Part shown: positions 44,881 through 56,726 of the stretch, piece by piece
Layout: every line of letters begins with the position of its first letter
How positions within the stretch are numbered: position 1 is the first letter of the stretch
Assembly: GCA_902785295.1 (NCBI GenBank)
Contig: CACZYK010000002.1
Location: 1-64,000 of the forward strand
DNA length: 64,000 nt
DNA from: an uncultured Clostridium sp.
Lineage (GTDB): Bacteria > Bacillota > Clostridia > Clostridiales > Clostridiaceae
Direction: 5' to 3'
Program-made: the position numbers and the translations under genes
The notes under the pieces: generated by a model
What the model was told of the DNA's origin: nothing
Database searches by the model: none
Seen by the model: only the letters and a program-made list of their open reading frames with translations

Positions 44881-46682
44881 TGAGTAATAGAAAAGAACAC
44901 ATAAGAAACTTTTCAATTGTAGCACACATAGACCATGGAAAATCTACATTGGCAGATAGATTATTAGAGCTAACTGGAACTTTAACAAAAAGAGAAATGG
45001 AAGCACAAGTTCTAGATAACATGGAAATTGAAAAAGAAAGAGGAATTACAATTAAATCACAAGCGGCAAGACTTATATATAAAGGTAAAGATGGAGAAGA
45101 ATATATCTTAAATTTAATAGATACTCCAGGTCACGTAGACTTTACATATGAAGTATCAAGAAGTTTAGCAGCTTGTGAAGGAGCACTTCTTGTAGTTGAT
45201 GCAACTCAAGGAATACAAGCTCAAACTTTAGCAAATTGTTATTTAGCTTTAGATAACAATTTAGAGATTGCTCCAGTTATAAATAAAATTGATTTACCAT
45301 CTCAAAGAGCAGATGAAGTAAAGCAAGAAATTGAAGATGTAATTGGAATTGAAGCTGAGGATGCACCAATGATATCAGCAAAAACAGGATTAAATGTAGA
45401 GGATGTTTTAGAAGAAATAGTTCAAAAGCTTCCAGCACCTCAAGGAGATGAAAATGCTCCTTTAAAAGCATTAATATTTGATTCAGTTTATGATAGCTAT
45501 AAAGGTGTTGTATGTTTTATAAGAGTTTTTGATGGAGAGGTAAAGCCAGGAACAAAAATAAAGTTTATGGCAACAGAAAGCACATGTGAAGTAGTTGAAG
45601 TAGGAGTATTTACTCCTAAAATGATGGCTATAGATAAATTAAGTGCAGGAGATGTTGGATATATTTGTGGCTCAATTAAAAATGTAAGAGATGCAAGAGT
45701 TGGAGATACAGTAACTGAAGCTGAAAGACCAACAAAAGAACCACTTCCAGGTTATAAGCCTGCAATACCAATGGTTTACTCTGGTATATATCCAGTAGAT
45801 GGAGCTAAGTATGATGAACTTAAAGAGGCTTTAGAAAAGCTTCAAATAAATGATGCAGCATTAAATTTTGAACCAGAAACTTCAGTAGCATTAGGTTTTG
45901 GATTTAGATGTGGTTTCCTTGGCTTATTACATATGGAAATAATTCAAGAAAGAATAGAAAGAGAATTTAATTTAGACATTATAACTACTGCACCTTCAGT
46001 TATATATAAAGTTACTAAAACTGATGGAGAGGTAATAGATATAACTAATCCAACAAATCTTCCAAAGCCAACAGAAATTTCATATATGGAAGAACCAGTT
46101 GTAAAAGCTTCAATAATAGCACCAAAGGACTATGTAGGTTCAGTTATGGAGCTTTGCCAAGAAAGAAGAGGTTCATATATAAATATAGAATACATAGAAG
46201 AAACAAGAGCTGTTATTTATTATGATATTCCATTAAATGAAATAATATATGACTTCTTTGATACTTTAAAATCAAGAACAAGAGGATATGCTTCTTTAGA
46301 TTATGAATTTAAAGGATATACAAGAACAGAGCTTGTTAAGCTTGACATATTGTTAAATGGAGATATTGTAGATGCTTTATCAATGATAGTTCCAGCAGAA
46401 AGAGCTTATCATAAGGGTAGAGGAATTGCAGAAAAATTAAAAGAAATAATTCCAAGACAAATGTTTGAAGTGCCAATACAAGCAGCTATAGGAAGCAAGA
46501 TTATTGCTAGAGAAACTGTTAAAGCAATGAGAAAAGATGTTCTTGCAAAATGTTATGGTGGAGATATTTCAAGAAAGAAAAAACTTTTAGAAAAGCAAAA
46601 GGAAGGAAAGAAGAGAATGAGACAGGTTGGTTCTGTTGAAGTTCCACAAGAAGCATTTATGTCTATACTAAAAGTTGACTAG
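44880..46682 (+). CDS. lepA: Elongation factor 4 (LepA)
   Basis: Translational GTPase that acts on stalled or back-translocating ribosomes. G1 [17 protein letters not shown]3 [17 protein letters not shown]4 NKIDLP are clear, and the LepA-specific C-terminal end ([20 protein letters not shown]) is present. Length 600 is normal. It heads the region lepA-terB-hemW-hrcA, a common clostridial order. Confidence 0.98.
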   Translation: MSNRKEHIRNFSIVAHIDHGKSTLADRLLELTGTLTKREMEAQVLDNMEIEKERGITIKSQAARLIYKGKDGEEYILNLIDTPGHVDFTYEVSRSLAACEGALLVVDATQGIQAQTLANCYLALDNNLEIAPVINKIDLPSQRADEVKQEIEDVIGIEAEDAPMISAKTGLNVEDVLEEIVQKLPAPQGDENAPLKALIFDSVYDSYKGVVCFIRVFDGEVKPGTKIKFMATESTCEVVEVGVFTPKMMAIDKLSAGDVGYICGSIKNVRDARVGDTVTEAERPTKEPLPGYKPAIPMVYSGIYPVDGAKYDELKEALEKLQINDAALNFEPETSVALGFGFRCGFLGLLHMEIIQERIEREFNLDIITTAPSVIYKVTKTDGEVIDITNPTNLPKPTEISYMEEPVVKASIIAPKDYVGSVMELCQERRGSYINIEYIEETRAVIYYDIPLNEIIYDFFDTLKSRTRGYASLDYEFKGYTRTELVKLDILLNGDIVDALSMIVPAERAYHKGRGIAEKLKEIIPRQMFEVPIQAAIGSKIIARETVKAMRKDVLAKCYGGDISRKKKLLEKQKEGKKRMRQVGSVEVPQEAFMSILKVD

Positions 46683-46788
46683 CATAATAATTATTTCCAT
46701 TCTATCTAAAATTAAGATGAATAATTATAAAAAATAATATATAATATATTTGAAGAGTATATACATTAGATGGGATGGAGGGAAATAT

Positions 46789-47229
46789 ATGTTTTTAAAT
46801 GAATTAAAAAAAGATGAAGCAATAGCATTTTTAGAATTAGTAAATCAAGTAGCAAATGTTGATGAAGTTTTTGCTGAGGAAGAGAAAGAATTAATAGAAG
46901 ATTATAAAGAAGAATTGAAATTACCAGATTATGAAGTTCAAAATATGAGTTATGAAGATATAATGAAGGTACTTTCAAAGGCAACTGTAAGAACTAAAAG
47001 AATAATATATTTTGAAGTATTAGGTTTAGCATTAATTGATGGAGAGTATGAAGCAAGAGAAGTAGAATTCTTAGAAAAAATAGAAGGAGACTTAGGTATA
47101 GAGAGAGCAAGAAGAATAGCTATTGCAAATTACTTCTTTATATTTACAGAGGTATACAATTTCTCAGTAGTAGATGCAGATAGTAAAATTGATTTATTAA
47201 GAGAACAAGCAGAAATAATATTAGGATAA
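46789..47229 (+). CDS. TerB-like protein
   Basis: 146 residues, all-helical, with the TerB-like signature LNELKKDEAIAFLELVNQVA followed by DEVFAEEEKELIEDYKEEL and VLGLALIDGEYEAREVEFLE, whose acidic residues can bind a divalent metal. The ATG at 46789 follows GGAGGG; an upstream in-frame codon at 46750 has no site. TerB proteins are linked to tellurite and stress responses, but the role here is unknown. Confidence 0.7.
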   Translation: MFLNELKKDEAIAFLELVNQVANVDEVFAEEEKELIEDYKEELKLPDYEVQNMSYEDIMKVLSKATVRTKRIIYFEVLGLALIDGEYEAREVEFLEKIEGDLGIERARRIAIANYFFIFTEVYNFSVVDADSKIDLLREQAEIILG

Positions 47230-47289
47230 TATAAATATTTAAGGAGGGCATTTAAATTAAGTGTCCTCCTTTATTTTGAGGAGAATTTT

Positions 47290-48417
47290 ATGAAAAAAGT
47301 AGCACTATATATACATATACCATTTTGCAAACAAAAATGTTTGTATTGTGATTTCCCATCATATTCACATAAAGAAGAGCTTATGGAGGAATATGTAGAA
47401 GCGTTAAGTAAAGAGATATTAGAAAAAACAAAAGAATATAAAATAGAAAGCTTATTTATTGGTGGTGGAACACCATCATATTTAAGTAATGAAAATTTAA
47501 AATTTTTATTAGATACAATAAACAAACTAGATTTTGTAGAAAATGCAGAAAAAACTATGGAATGTAATCCGGGAACAGTAAATAAAGAAAAGCTAGAAAT
47601 AATTTTTAATGGAGGGATTAACAGAATAAGCTTTGGACTTCAAAGTACAAATAATGAAATATTAAAAAAAATAGGCAGAATTCATACATATGAAGAATTT
47701 AAAGAAAACTATATTCTTGCAAGAAAAAGTGGATTTCAAAATATAAATATTGACATGATGTTTGGACTTCCAAATCAAAGCCTTAATATTTGGCTTGAAA
47801 GTTTAAAAGAAGTTGTAGAGCTTAATCCAGAGCATATTTCAAGTTATAGTCTTATTATTGAAGAGGGAACGCCATTTTATTCTTTATATGATAAGGATTT
47901 ATTAGATTTGCCTTCAGAAGAAGAGGAAAGAGCAATGTATGAAAAAGGAAGAGATTTTCTTGAATCTAAAGGATATAATCAGTATGAAATTTCTAATTAT
48001 GCAAAAGATAATAAGGAATGTTTTCATAATAAAATTTATTGGCAATGTAAAGAATATATAGGAGTCGGAGTTTCTTCAAGTTCTTATATAGATGGAAAGA
48101 GAATAAAGAACATAGATAATATAAAAAAGTATATAAAGAATATAAATGAAAACAATTCAATTATAGATGAAGAATTAGAAAATACAGAAAAAGATGAAAT
48201 TGAAGAATTCATGTTTATGGGATTAAGAATGATAAAAGGAATTGAAGAAAAAGAGTTTGAAAATAGATTTGGAAAAAAGGTTGATGAGTTATATAAAGAA
48301 ATTATAGAAAAACATATAAAAAATGGGCTTTTAATTAGGAAAGATGGAAGAATCTTCTTAAGTAAAAAAGGAATAGAATTATCTAATATAGTTATGAGTG
48401 ATACCATACTAGAATAA
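47290..48417 (+). CDS. hemW: Radical SAM protein HemW
   Basis: Coproporphyrinogen III oxidase-like enzyme, now thought to be a heme chaperone. The [4Fe-4S]-binding motif is HIPFCKQKCLYCDF (CxxxCxxCxF), and GGGTPSYLS follows for SAM binding. The internal Cys-Asn substrate residues of HemN are not apparent, favouring HemW. Length 375 is normal. Located between lepA and hrcA as in Bacillus. Confidence 0.9.
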   Translation: MKKVALYIHIPFCKQKCLYCDFPSYSHKEELMEEYVEALSKEILEKTKEYKIESLFIGGGTPSYLSNENLKFLLDTINKLDFVENAEKTMECNPGTVNKEKLEIIFNGGINRISFGLQSTNNEILKKIGRIHTYEEFKENYILARKSGFQNINIDMMFGLPNQSLNIWLESLKEVVELNPEHISSYSLIIEEGTPFYSLYDKDLLDLPSEEEERAMYEKGRDFLESKGYNQYEISNYAKDNKECFHNKIYWQCKEYIGVGVSSSSYIDGKRIKNIDNIKKYIKNINENNSIIDEELENTEKDEIEEFMFMGLRMIKGIEEKEFENRFGKKVDELYKEIIEKHIKNGLLIRKDGRIFLSKKGIELSNIVMSDTILE

Positions 48418-48501
48418 GAAGAAAAATGAAGTAAATTAAAGAAAAACAAAAATAAATTCATATTTAAGAATAAAACTAGCGTAGAAAGTTAATTATAATA
48501 A

Positions 48502-48530
48502 TTGACAAATAATTAGATAAAATATATATT
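48502..48530 (+). promoter_or_regulatory. Promoter of the hrcA-dnaK operon
   Basis: TTGACA at 48502-48507, 17 bases, TATATT at 48525-48530, just upstream of CIRCE. Confidence 0.85.
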
Positions 48531-48543
48531 TAAATCATAGTCG

Positions 48544-48570
48544 TTAGCACTCATCATTAATGAGTGCTAA
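48544..48570. promoter_or_regulatory. CIRCE element (HrcA operator)
   Basis: TTAGCACTC (48544-48552), 9 bases, GAGTGCTAA (48562-48570): a perfect match to the CIRCE consensus. It overlaps the start of the transcript, so HrcA would block the hrcA-grpE-dnaK-dnaJ operon until heat shock. Confidence 0.97.
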
Positions 48571-48588
48571 TAAAAAGAGGTGAGAACA

Positions 48589-49620
48589 ATGCCTATTGAT
48601 GATAGAAAAATAAAAATTCTTGAGGCAATAATAAATGACTATATAAGTACAGGAGAACCTGTAGGTTCAAGAACATTAGCAAAAAAATATAATCTTGGTG
48701 TAGGGTCTGCTACTATAAGAAATGAAATGGCTGACCTTGAGGATATGGGATTACTAGAACAACCTCATACTTCAGCTGGCAGAGTTCCATCATCAAAAGG
48801 TTATAGACTATATGTTGATAAATTAATGCAAAGTGCTCATTTATCTTCTGATGAGGAAATGCAGATAAAAAAATATATTATTGATTCTGCAATGCTTGAG
48901 GTTGATAAAATAGTTAAGCAAGCAAGTGCATTGTTATCAGAACTTACAAATTTAACATGCGTAGTTCAAACACCATCTGTAAGACAAAGTTATATAAAGT
49001 CAATTCAGCTTTTAAAGGTTGATGAGCATAATATAGTTTCAGTAATAGTTACAGATGGAGGAGTAATTAAAAATCATAGAATAAAAGTTGAAAAATCACC
49101 AACATCAAGAGAACTTCAAGTTATAAATACTATAATAAATAAAAGATTAAGTGGTTTAACAATTGATGAAATAAACCTTGAGGTAATAAATAACTTAAAG
49201 GGTGATTTAAAAGGCTTTGATGATTTATTTAATGCAATAGTTCCAGCACTTTATGAAACATTAAAGGAAGAAAATCCTTCAGAAGTATTTATGGAGGGAA
49301 CAACAAATATATTTAATTATCCAGAGTATAATGACATAGATAGTGCAAAAGAGATACTAAATTTACTTTATGATAAAGATTGTGTATTAGAGCTTATAGA
49401 ACCTAATGGAAAATTTTCAGTAAAGATAGGGGATGAAAATTTTATACCAGAAGCTAAAAATTGTAGTGTAATATCTGCTGAATATTCTTTAGGAAATAAA
49501 TCTATAGGAACTATAGGATTAATAGGTCCAAGAAGAATCAATTATTCAAAAGTAATAGCAATTATGGCTCAAGTAATGAAAGAATTAAATGATACATTAA
49601 AAAAGCATGAACTAGAGTGA
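48589..49620 (+). CDS. hrcA: Heat-inducible transcription repressor HrcA
   Basis: Binds CIRCE and represses class I heat-shock genes; activity needs GroEL. The N-terminal winged helix shows [20 protein letters not shown] and [20 protein letters not shown]. The ATG at 48589 follows AGAGGTGA; a GTG nine bases earlier falls within that site. Length 343 is normal. CIRCE lies immediately upstream. Confidence 0.97.
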   Translation: MPIDDRKIKILEAIINDYISTGEPVGSRTLAKKYNLGVGSATIRNEMADLEDMGLLEQPHTSAGRVPSSKGYRLYVDKLMQSAHLSSDEEMQIKKYIIDSAMLEVDKIVKQASALLSELTNLTCVVQTPSVRQSYIKSIQLLKVDEHNIVSVIVTDGGVIKNHRIKVEKSPTSRELQVINTIINKRLSGLTIDEINLEVINNLKGDLKGFDDLFNAIVPALYETLKEENPSEVFMEGTTNIFNYPEYNDIDSAKEILNLLYDKDCVLELIEPNGKFSVKIGDENFIPEAKNCSVISAEYSLGNKSIGTIGLIGPRRINYSKVIAIMAQVMKELNDTLKKHELE

Positions 49621-49642
49621 ATAAGAGAAGAGGTGGAAATGA

Positions 49643-50257
49643 ATGATAGATGAAAAAAACAATGAAACAGTAGAAGAATCTACTGAAAACATTGAAAATG
49701 AAGAAGTAAAGGAAGAAGTAAAGGAAGAAGAGACAAAACAAGAAGAAGAACAAGAAACAGCAGAGGAATCTTCTGAAGATACTGACAAAAAGGATGAATT
49801 AGATATGCTAAGAAAAAGTAAAGATGAAATCAAGAAGCTTACAAATCAAGTAGAAACACTAAAAGATAGACTTCTAAGATTAACTGCTGAATATGAAAAT
49901 TATAGAAAAAGAACAGCTAAAGAAAAAGAAGGAATTTATACAGACGCTTGTACAGATGTATTAAAAGAAGTTCTTCCTACTTTAGATAATTTAGAAAGAG
50001 CTTATGCAGCAGATGGTTCTGTAGAAGACCTTAAAAAAGGAATTGAAATGACAATGAAGGGCTTACAATCATCCTTTGAAAAGCTTGGAGTTGAAGAGAT
50101 TCCAGTAGATGAAGGTTTTGACCCTAATCTTCATCAAGCAGTAATGCATGTTGAAGATGAAAATCTTGATAAAAATGTAGTAGCTGAAGTTTTTATGAAG
50201 GGTTATAGAAAAGGTGACAAGGTTATAAGACACACAGTTGTTAAAGTAGCCAATTAA
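49643..50257 (+). CDS. grpE: Nucleotide exchange factor GrpE
   Basis: Dimeric exchange factor for DnaK. A long acidic N-terminal stretch (about residues 1-50, Glu-rich with EVKEEVKEEETKQEEEQE) precedes the coiled coil and the beta domain (GFDPNLHQAVMHVEDE; VAEVFMKGYRKGDKVIRHTV). Length 204 is normal. GAGGTGG lies upstream, 22 bases after hrcA. Confidence 0.96.
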   Translation: MIDEKNNETVEESTENIENEEVKEEVKEEETKQEEEQETAEESSEDTDKKDELDMLRKSKDEIKKLTNQVETLKDRLLRLTAEYENYRKRTAKEKEGIYTDACTDVLKEVLPTLDNLERAYAADGSVEDLKKGIEMTMKGLQSSFEKLGVEEIPVDEGFDPNLHQAVMHVEDENLDKNVVAEVFMKGYRKGDKVIRHTVVKVAN

Positions 50258-50315
50258 TAAAAATAATAAAAAAGTAAATTGAACATAGAGTAATCTATAT
50301 TTTTAGGAGGAATAA

Positions 50316-52172
<1,857 letters not shown>

Positions 52173-52208
52173 TTTGCAAAAATAGGGTATAACCTTATAT
52201 AATATTAG

Positions 52209-52236
52209 AGGGAAGACACAGGTCGTCTTCCCTTTT
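52209..52236 (+). terminator. Hairpin after dnaK
   Basis: Stem GGGAAGAC / GTCTTCCC and TTTT, between dnaK and dnaJ. It probably reduces dnaJ relative to dnaK. Confidence 0.8.
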
Positions 52237-52271
52237 CTAAAGTTAAAAATAAACTAGGTGGTGAAATTCAA

Positions 52272-53399
52272 ATGGCAAGCAAAGATTATTATGAAGTTTT
52301 AGGACTTCAAAAAGGTGCAAGCGATGATGAAATAAAAAGGGCATTTAGAAAATTAGCTATAAAATATCATCCAGATAAAAACCAAGGAAATAAAGAAGCA
52401 GAAGAAAAATTTAAAGAGATAAATGAAGCTTATCAAGTTCTTTCAGACCCAGAGAAAAAAGCAAATTATGATAGATTTGGAACAGCAGAACCAGGCGGAT
52501 TTGGCGGTGGAGCTGGCGGATTCAGTGGCTTTAGTGATTTTGGAGACTTTGGTGATATATTCAGCGATATTTTTGGTGGCGGAAGAAGTTCTGCAAGAAG
52601 AAATGGACCAGTTAAAGGTGACGATATTGAATACACTTTAAATTTAACCTTTGATGAAGCTGTATTTGGTGCTGAAAAGCAGTTCTCAATTTCAAGAATT
52701 GAAAAATGTGAAGATTGTAATGGAACAGGAGCAGAAAAAGGAACAAATTTAAAAACTTGTCCTAAATGTAATGGGCAAGGTCATATAAATATGCAAACTC
52801 AAAGTTTTTTTGGAGTTTCTATAAGAACTGTTACATGTGACCAATGTGGTGGTAAAGGTAAAATTGCAGAAAAACCATGTCATACATGTAAAGGAAAAGG
52901 AACTGAAAGAAAGAGCAGAAAGATAACTATAAAGGTTCCAGCAGGTGTAGATACAGGAAGATATATGACTTTAAGAGGTCAAGGACATGCTGGCAAAAAT
53001 GGTGGTCCAGCAGGAGATTTACATGTTGTATTTAAGGTTGCACCATCTAAACAATTTATTAGAAAAGATAATGATATACATGTAGAAACTCATATTTCTA
53101 TGGGTAAAGCTGCTCTTGGAACAGAAATAAAAGTTCCAACAATTGATGGAGATGTTGTATATACAGTTCCAGCAGGTACTCAATCAGGTACTGTATTTAG
53201 ATTAAGAGGAAAAGGAGTTCCAATAGTTAATACAAAGAATAGGGGAGACCAATATGTTAAGGTAATAGTTGATATTCCTAAGAATCTTAATGAAAAACAA
53301 AAAGAAGCTTTAGCAGAATTTATGAGAGCTTGTGGCGAGGAAGTAGAAGGAGTAGAAACTACTAAAACTCATAAGAAATTTACTTTTGGCAAAAAATAA
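52272..53399 (+). CDS. dnaJ: Chaperone DnaJ (Hsp40)
   Basis: Stimulates DnaK ATPase. J domain with [20 protein letters not shown], Gly/Phe-rich linker ([20 protein letters not shown]), four CxxCxGxG zinc repeats (for example [22 protein letters not shown]), then the substrate domains. Length 375 is normal. Confidence 0.98.
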   Translation: MASKDYYEVLGLQKGASDDEIKRAFRKLAIKYHPDKNQGNKEAEEKFKEINEAYQVLSDPEKKANYDRFGTAEPGGFGGGAGGFSGFSDFGDFGDIFSDIFGGGRSSARRNGPVKGDDIEYTLNLTFDEAVFGAEKQFSISRIEKCEDCNGTGAEKGTNLKTCPKCNGQGHINMQTQSFFGVSIRTVTCDQCGGKGKIAEKPCHTCKGKGTERKSRKITIKVPAGVDTGRYMTLRGQGHAGKNGGPAGDLHVVFKVAPSKQFIRKDNDIHVETHISMGKAALGTEIKVPTIDGDVVYTVPAGTQSGTVFRLRGKGVPIVNTKNRGDQYVKVIVDIPKNLNEKQKEALAEFMRACGEEVEGVETTKTHKKFTFGKK

Positions 53400-53427
53400 T
53401 AAATTTTGACAATCAAATAATATTTTG

Positions 53428-53487
53428 GTACTATCTAATTAAGATAGTACAAAGGTGTGCACTTTATTAAAGTGTGCACCTTTTTTT
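53428..53487 (+). terminator. Tandem hairpins after dnaJ
   Basis: GTACTATCT / AGATAGTAC (53428-53450) is followed directly by a perfect 15-bp stem AAAGGTGTGCACTTT / AAAGTGTGCACCTTT and a long T run. Confidence 0.9.
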
Positions 53488-53504
53488 AAAAAGGAGTGAT
53501 TATT

Positions 53505-54215
53505 ATGAGAGCCAAAATAGGAGTTTTACCATTATATGATTCAGAAAAAGATAGTTTATGGATGGTTCCAGGTTATATGAATGGAATAATAAAAGCAGGA
53601 GGAGTACCTTATATACTTCCTTTAACTACTGATAATAATATATTAAAAGAAGTATGTGATGAAATGGATGGTTTTCTTTTTACTGGAGGGCAGGATGTAA
53701 ATCCATTATTATATACAGACAAAATTCAATATTATTGTAATGAAATATGCTTTGAAAGAGACGAAGAGGAAAAATTTTTAATAGAGAGATTAATAAATAT
53801 GGATAAACCTTTATTAGGAATTTGTAGAGGTATTCAAATTCTAAATGTTGTTATGGGAGGAACATTATATCAAGATATTCCAACTGAAAGAGGGCATAAA
53901 ATAACACTTAATCATAAGCAAGGACATCCTTATAGTGAAGGAACTCATAAAGTGGAGATATTTAAAGATACGATGTTATATGAATGTATTCAAAAAGAAA
54001 CATTATTAGTAAATAGCTTACATCATCAAGGAATAAGAAAAAAAGCACCTAATGTAAAAATAAACGCTATGGCAACAGATGGATTAATAGAGGGTATAGA
54101 AATAGAAAAAACAAAAATGGCTATGGCAGTACAATGGCACCCAGAATTTTTATACAAAAATGATGAATCATCACAAAAATTATTTGATTTATTAGTTAAA
54201 AAGTCTAGTTTCTAA
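53505..54215 (+). CDS. Peptidase C26-type glutamine amidotransferase
   Basis: Class I glutamine amidotransferase-like hydrolase of the PuuD/gamma-Glu-GABA hydrolase family. Nucleophile elbow PLLGICRGIQILNVVMGG with Cys, and His-Glu in MAVQWHPEF; LVNSLHHQGIRK is also typical. Substrate may be a gamma-glutamyl compound but is not determinable. The ATG at 53505 follows AAGGAGTG. Length 236 is normal. Monocistronic. Confidence 0.88.
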   Translation: MRAKIGVLPLYDSEKDSLWMVPGYMNGIIKAGGVPYILPLTTDNNILKEVCDEMDGFLFTGGQDVNPLLYTDKIQYYCNEICFERDEEEKFLIERLINMDKPLLGICRGIQILNVVMGGTLYQDIPTERGHKITLNHKQGHPYSEGTHKVEIFKDTMLYECIQKETLLVNSLHHQGIRKKAPNVKINAMATDGLIEGIEIEKTKMAMAVQWHPEFLYKNDESSQKLFDLLVKKSSF

Positions 54216-54298
54216 ATAAACTTTGATAAAGCATTTTTGTATCATTTTGTGATTTAAAAAATAATATATTATAAGCATTAATTTATATAGGTGAGAGA

Positions 54299-54655
54299 AT
54301 GAATCCTTTAATAAATATATTATTAAGCCTTCTTATGAATGGTGGAATGTTAAACAATAATGGAATGAATAGAGGAATGCTAAATAATGGAATGATGAAT
54401 GGGATGAATAACAATATAATGAATGGCATGAATAATCCTTTATTAAATATGCTTATTGGAAGTGTGGGAGGAAATAATAATCCTTTGTTTAATATGCTTC
54501 AAGGTATGATGGGACAAGGAGGAAACAATAATTCTCAGAATGATTTTGTTAACTTTTTTAATATGATGATGAATAATCAAAATGGTGGAATGAATAATAT
54601 GAATGAAAATAATATGAATAATTTTAATAATAGTAAACATTCAAAGAGAAGATGA
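54299..54655 (+). CDS. Asn/Met/Gly-rich low-complexity protein
   Basis: 118 residues starting with a short hydrophobic segment (MNPLINILLSLLMNGG), then repeats of NNGM and GMNN type (NRGMLNNGMMNGMNNNIMNG) and two copies of a NPLLNML / NPLFNML motif, ending KHSKRR. No Cys. Composition resembles the gene at 23964. AGGTGAG precedes the ATG. Function unknown; a spore or envelope structural role is possible. Confidence 0.65.
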   Translation: MNPLINILLSLLMNGGMLNNNGMNRGMLNNGMMNGMNNNIMNGMNNPLLNMLIGSVGGNNNPLFNMLQGMMGQGGNNNSQNDFVNFFNMMMNNQNGGMNNMNENNMNNFNNSKHSKRR

Positions 54656-54699
54656 GTCATTTACTACATTTAAGCAATATTTTATTAACAAAATTATAC

Positions 54700-54728
54700 T
54701 TTACAATGAGAAAAAACAAGAATATAAT
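54700..54728 (+). promoter_or_regulatory. Promoter of the thi operon
   Basis: TTTACA at 54700-54705, 17 bases, TATAAT at 54723-54728. Confidence 0.75.
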
Positions 54729-54753
54729 ATGTTTTGTAATAAGATATTAAAAG

Positions 54754-54845
54754 GCTAGGGGCACCAACTATGAGTTGGTTGAGAGATGTTCTGTTAGAAC
54801 TGAGACTCTAAAACCTGATGTGGTTAATACCACCGTAGGGAAGCA
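54754..54845 (+). promoter_or_regulatory. TPP riboswitch
   Basis: THI-box aptamer: GCTAGGGGCACC at the 5' side, the conserved CTGAGA (here ACTGAGACTCT), then AACCTGATGTGGTTAATACC and the closing CGTAGGGAAG. It is followed by a terminator hairpin, so binding of thiamine pyrophosphate should stop transcription of thiS-thiF-thiE. The 54656-54985 gap holds this riboswitch, its terminator and repeat copy 5. Confidence 0.97.
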
Positions 54846-54869
54846 ATAAAAGTATGATTTATGAGATTA

Positions 54870-54900
54870 AAGACTTGCCTATAATGGTAAGTCTTTCCTT
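54870..54900 (+). terminator. TPP riboswitch terminator
   Basis: Stem AAGACTTGCC / GGTAAGTCTT followed by TTCCTT, downstream of the aptamer. Confidence 0.8.
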
Positions 54901-54907
54901 ATATTAT

Positions 54908-54966
54908 AAGGAATTTATATTAGTTGCTAAGCTTAATAAAAGAAAAAAGTTTAGAAAAATATATTT
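54908..54966. repeat. Dispersed repeat R, copy 5 (partial)
   Basis: AAGGAATTTAT then GCTAAGCTTAATAAAAGAAA and AAGTTTAGAAA match copy 3, same orientation, with the middle (the GGATAACTT block) deleted. It lies in the thi leader, after the terminator. Confidence 0.6.
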
Positions 54967-54985
54967 ATCTAAAGAAGGTGAGTAA

Positions 54986-55180
54986 ATGAAAGTTAATGGT
55001 AAAGAAATGAATCTAGATGATGGAATAACTATTGATGAATTATTATCAAAGATTAAAATTAACAAAGATAGAGTTGTTGTTGAAGTAGATGGAGAAATAG
55101 TTCTTAAAGATGAATTTAGTTCATTTAAGCTTAAAGAAAATAATACTATAGAAGTTGTGAGCTTTGTTGGAGGAGGCTAA
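54986..55180 (+). CDS. thiS: Sulfur carrier protein ThiS
   Basis: 64-residue ubiquitin-like sulfur carrier for thiazole synthesis, ending in VVSFVGGG with the C-terminal Gly-Gly required for adenylation by ThiF. GAAGGTGAG precedes the ATG. First gene after the TPP riboswitch, 3 bases before thiF. Confidence 0.95.
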   Translation: MKVNGKEMNLDDGITIDELLSKIKINKDRVVVEVDGEIVLKDEFSSFKLKENNTIEVVSFVGGG

Positions 55181-55183
55181 GAT

Positions 55184-55987
55184 TTGGAAATTTATATTAA
55201 TGAGAAAAAAGAAACTGTAGAAGAAAATACTTTATTTAAGATAAGAGATAAATTTAAAAGTGATGCAGATATAATAATTTTAAATGGATTTCCAATTAAA
55301 GAAGATAAAAATATTAAAAATGGAGATAAAATTACTCTCATAAAAAGAGGAGAAATTCCTAAAAAAGAAGAACTTGAGGCATTAATGATAAGCAGACATA
55401 CTCCTTATGTATATGAAATGCTAAAAAAAGGGAGAATTGCTATAGCAGGAGCAGGTGGGCTTGGCTCTAATGTAGCTTTATCTTTAGCAAGAATAGGAGT
55501 TGGATTTATAAAAATAATAGACTTTGATGTGGTTGAGCCAAGCAATCTTAATAGACAACAATATTATGTAAAACATATTGGAATGAAAAAGGTTCATGCA
55601 ATTAAAGAGATTTTAAAGGAAGTAAATCCATTTGTAAATATTGAAGCTATTGATAAAAAAATTGAAAAAGAAAATATACAAGAATTATTTAAAGATGTAG
55701 ATATTATTGTAGAAGCTTTTGATAATCCAGAATATAAAGCAATGCTTGTAAGTGAAGTATTAACTAAATTTAAGGATAAAAAAATAGTATCAGCTTCAGG
55801 AATGGCAGGATTTTATTCAAATAATATAATACAAACAAAAAAAATAAATAAAAGATTTTATATTTGTGGAGATTTTGTTAATGAAGCAAAAATTAATGAT
55901 GGATTAATGGCTCCAAGAGTAGCAATAGTTGCTAATCATCAAGCTAATATGGTTGTTAGATTATTGCTTGGAGAAGAGGAAATTTAA
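55184..55987 (+). CDS. thiF: ThiS adenylyltransferase ThiF with an N-terminal ThiS-like domain
   Basis: E1-like enzyme that adenylates the ThiS C-terminus. The nucleotide-binding motif is RIAIAGAGGLGSNVALSLAR (about residues 84-103) and the downstream DVVEPSNLNRQQYY is conserved. Residues 1-60 (MEIYINEKKETVEENTLFKI to the GEI segment) resemble a second ThiS fold without a Gly-Gly end. Only one Cys is present, so the usual zinc cysteines are missing. TTG start; the ribosome site GGAGGAGG lies in the end of thiS. Confidence 0.88.
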   Translation: MEIYINEKKETVEENTLFKIRDKFKSDADIIILNGFPIKEDKNIKNGDKITLIKRGEIPKKEELEALMISRHTPYVYEMLKKGRIAIAGAGGLGSNVALSLARIGVGFIKIIDFDVVEPSNLNRQQYYVKHIGMKKVHAIKEILKEVNPFVNIEAIDKKIEKENIQELFKDVDIIVEAFDNPEYKAMLVSEVLTKFKDKKIVSASGMAGFYSNNIIQTKKINKRFYICGDFVNEAKINDGLMAPRVAIVANHQANMVVRLLLGEEEI

Positions 55988-56008
55988 AGAGAGTAAGGAT
56001 AGAGTTTT

Positions 56009-56560
56009 ATGAATATAATAGGAGTTACAAATAGAAAACTTTGTGATGATTTTTATAGTAGAATAGAGGAAATATCTAAAAGTAATTTAAAGTATCTTAT
56101 TTTAAGAGAGAAAGACTTAGAACATAAAGAATTATTGATTATGGCTAAAAAGATAAAAAATATATTAAATAATAATGGTGATATAAAGTTAATAATCAAT
56201 AGTGATGTAGAAGTAGCAAAAGAAATTAATTCTTTTGGAATTCAACTATCTTTTAAGGATTTTTCTGAAAATAAAGGAAATGATTTTAAAGGAATAAAAG
56301 GGGTATCTATTCATAGTTTATGTGAAGCTTTAGAAGCAGAGAAAAAAGGTGCTGATTATATACTTTATGGTCATGTGTTTGCTACAGAATGTAAAAAGGG
56401 ATTAAAGCCAAGAGGATTAGAAGAACTTAAAGAAATATGTAGCAAAGTAAAGATACCTGTATATGCAATAGGTGGAATTAATAAAGAAAATTACAAAAGT
56501 GTATTGGAAGTAGGAGCAAGTGGTATTGCAATAATGTCATCTCTTATGAAAAAGATTTAA
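56009..56560 (+). CDS. thiE: Thiamine phosphate synthase / TenI-like protein
   Basis: TIM-barrel joining the thiazole and pyrimidine phosphates. KYLILREKDLEHKELLIMAK (residues about 30-49), YILYGHVFATECKKGLKPRG and VYAIGGINKENYKSVLEVGA are typical. At 183 residues it is shorter than ThiE (about 210), so a TenI-type aminase or a minimal ThiE is possible. In the typical clostridial order thiG and thiH lie between thiF and thiE; here only 21 bases separate them. Confidence 0.75.
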   Translation: MNIIGVTNRKLCDDFYSRIEEISKSNLKYLILREKDLEHKELLIMAKKIKNILNNNGDIKLIINSDVEVAKEINSFGIQLSFKDFSENKGNDFKGIKGVSIHSLCEALEAEKKGADYILYGHVFATECKKGLKPRGLEELKEICSKVKIPVYAIGGINKENYKSVLEVGASGIAIMSSLMKKI

Positions 56561-56569
56561 GATAAGCTT

Positions 56570-56606
56570 AAAAGACTGTTGTTATATAAAGCAATAGTCT
56601 TTTTTA
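56570..56606 (+). terminator. Terminator after thiE
   Basis: Stem AAAGACTGTTG / CAATAGTCTTT (one mismatch) and a T run. Confidence 0.8.
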
Positions 56607-56726
56607 AAAATAAATTTTAAATTCAGAATTTTCGAGTATATTCGAATATTAAATATGATATAATAAAAATCATATGAATTTTTTAATAAAATAGGTTATT
56701 TAATAAATAAAAAGGGTGAGGGATAT

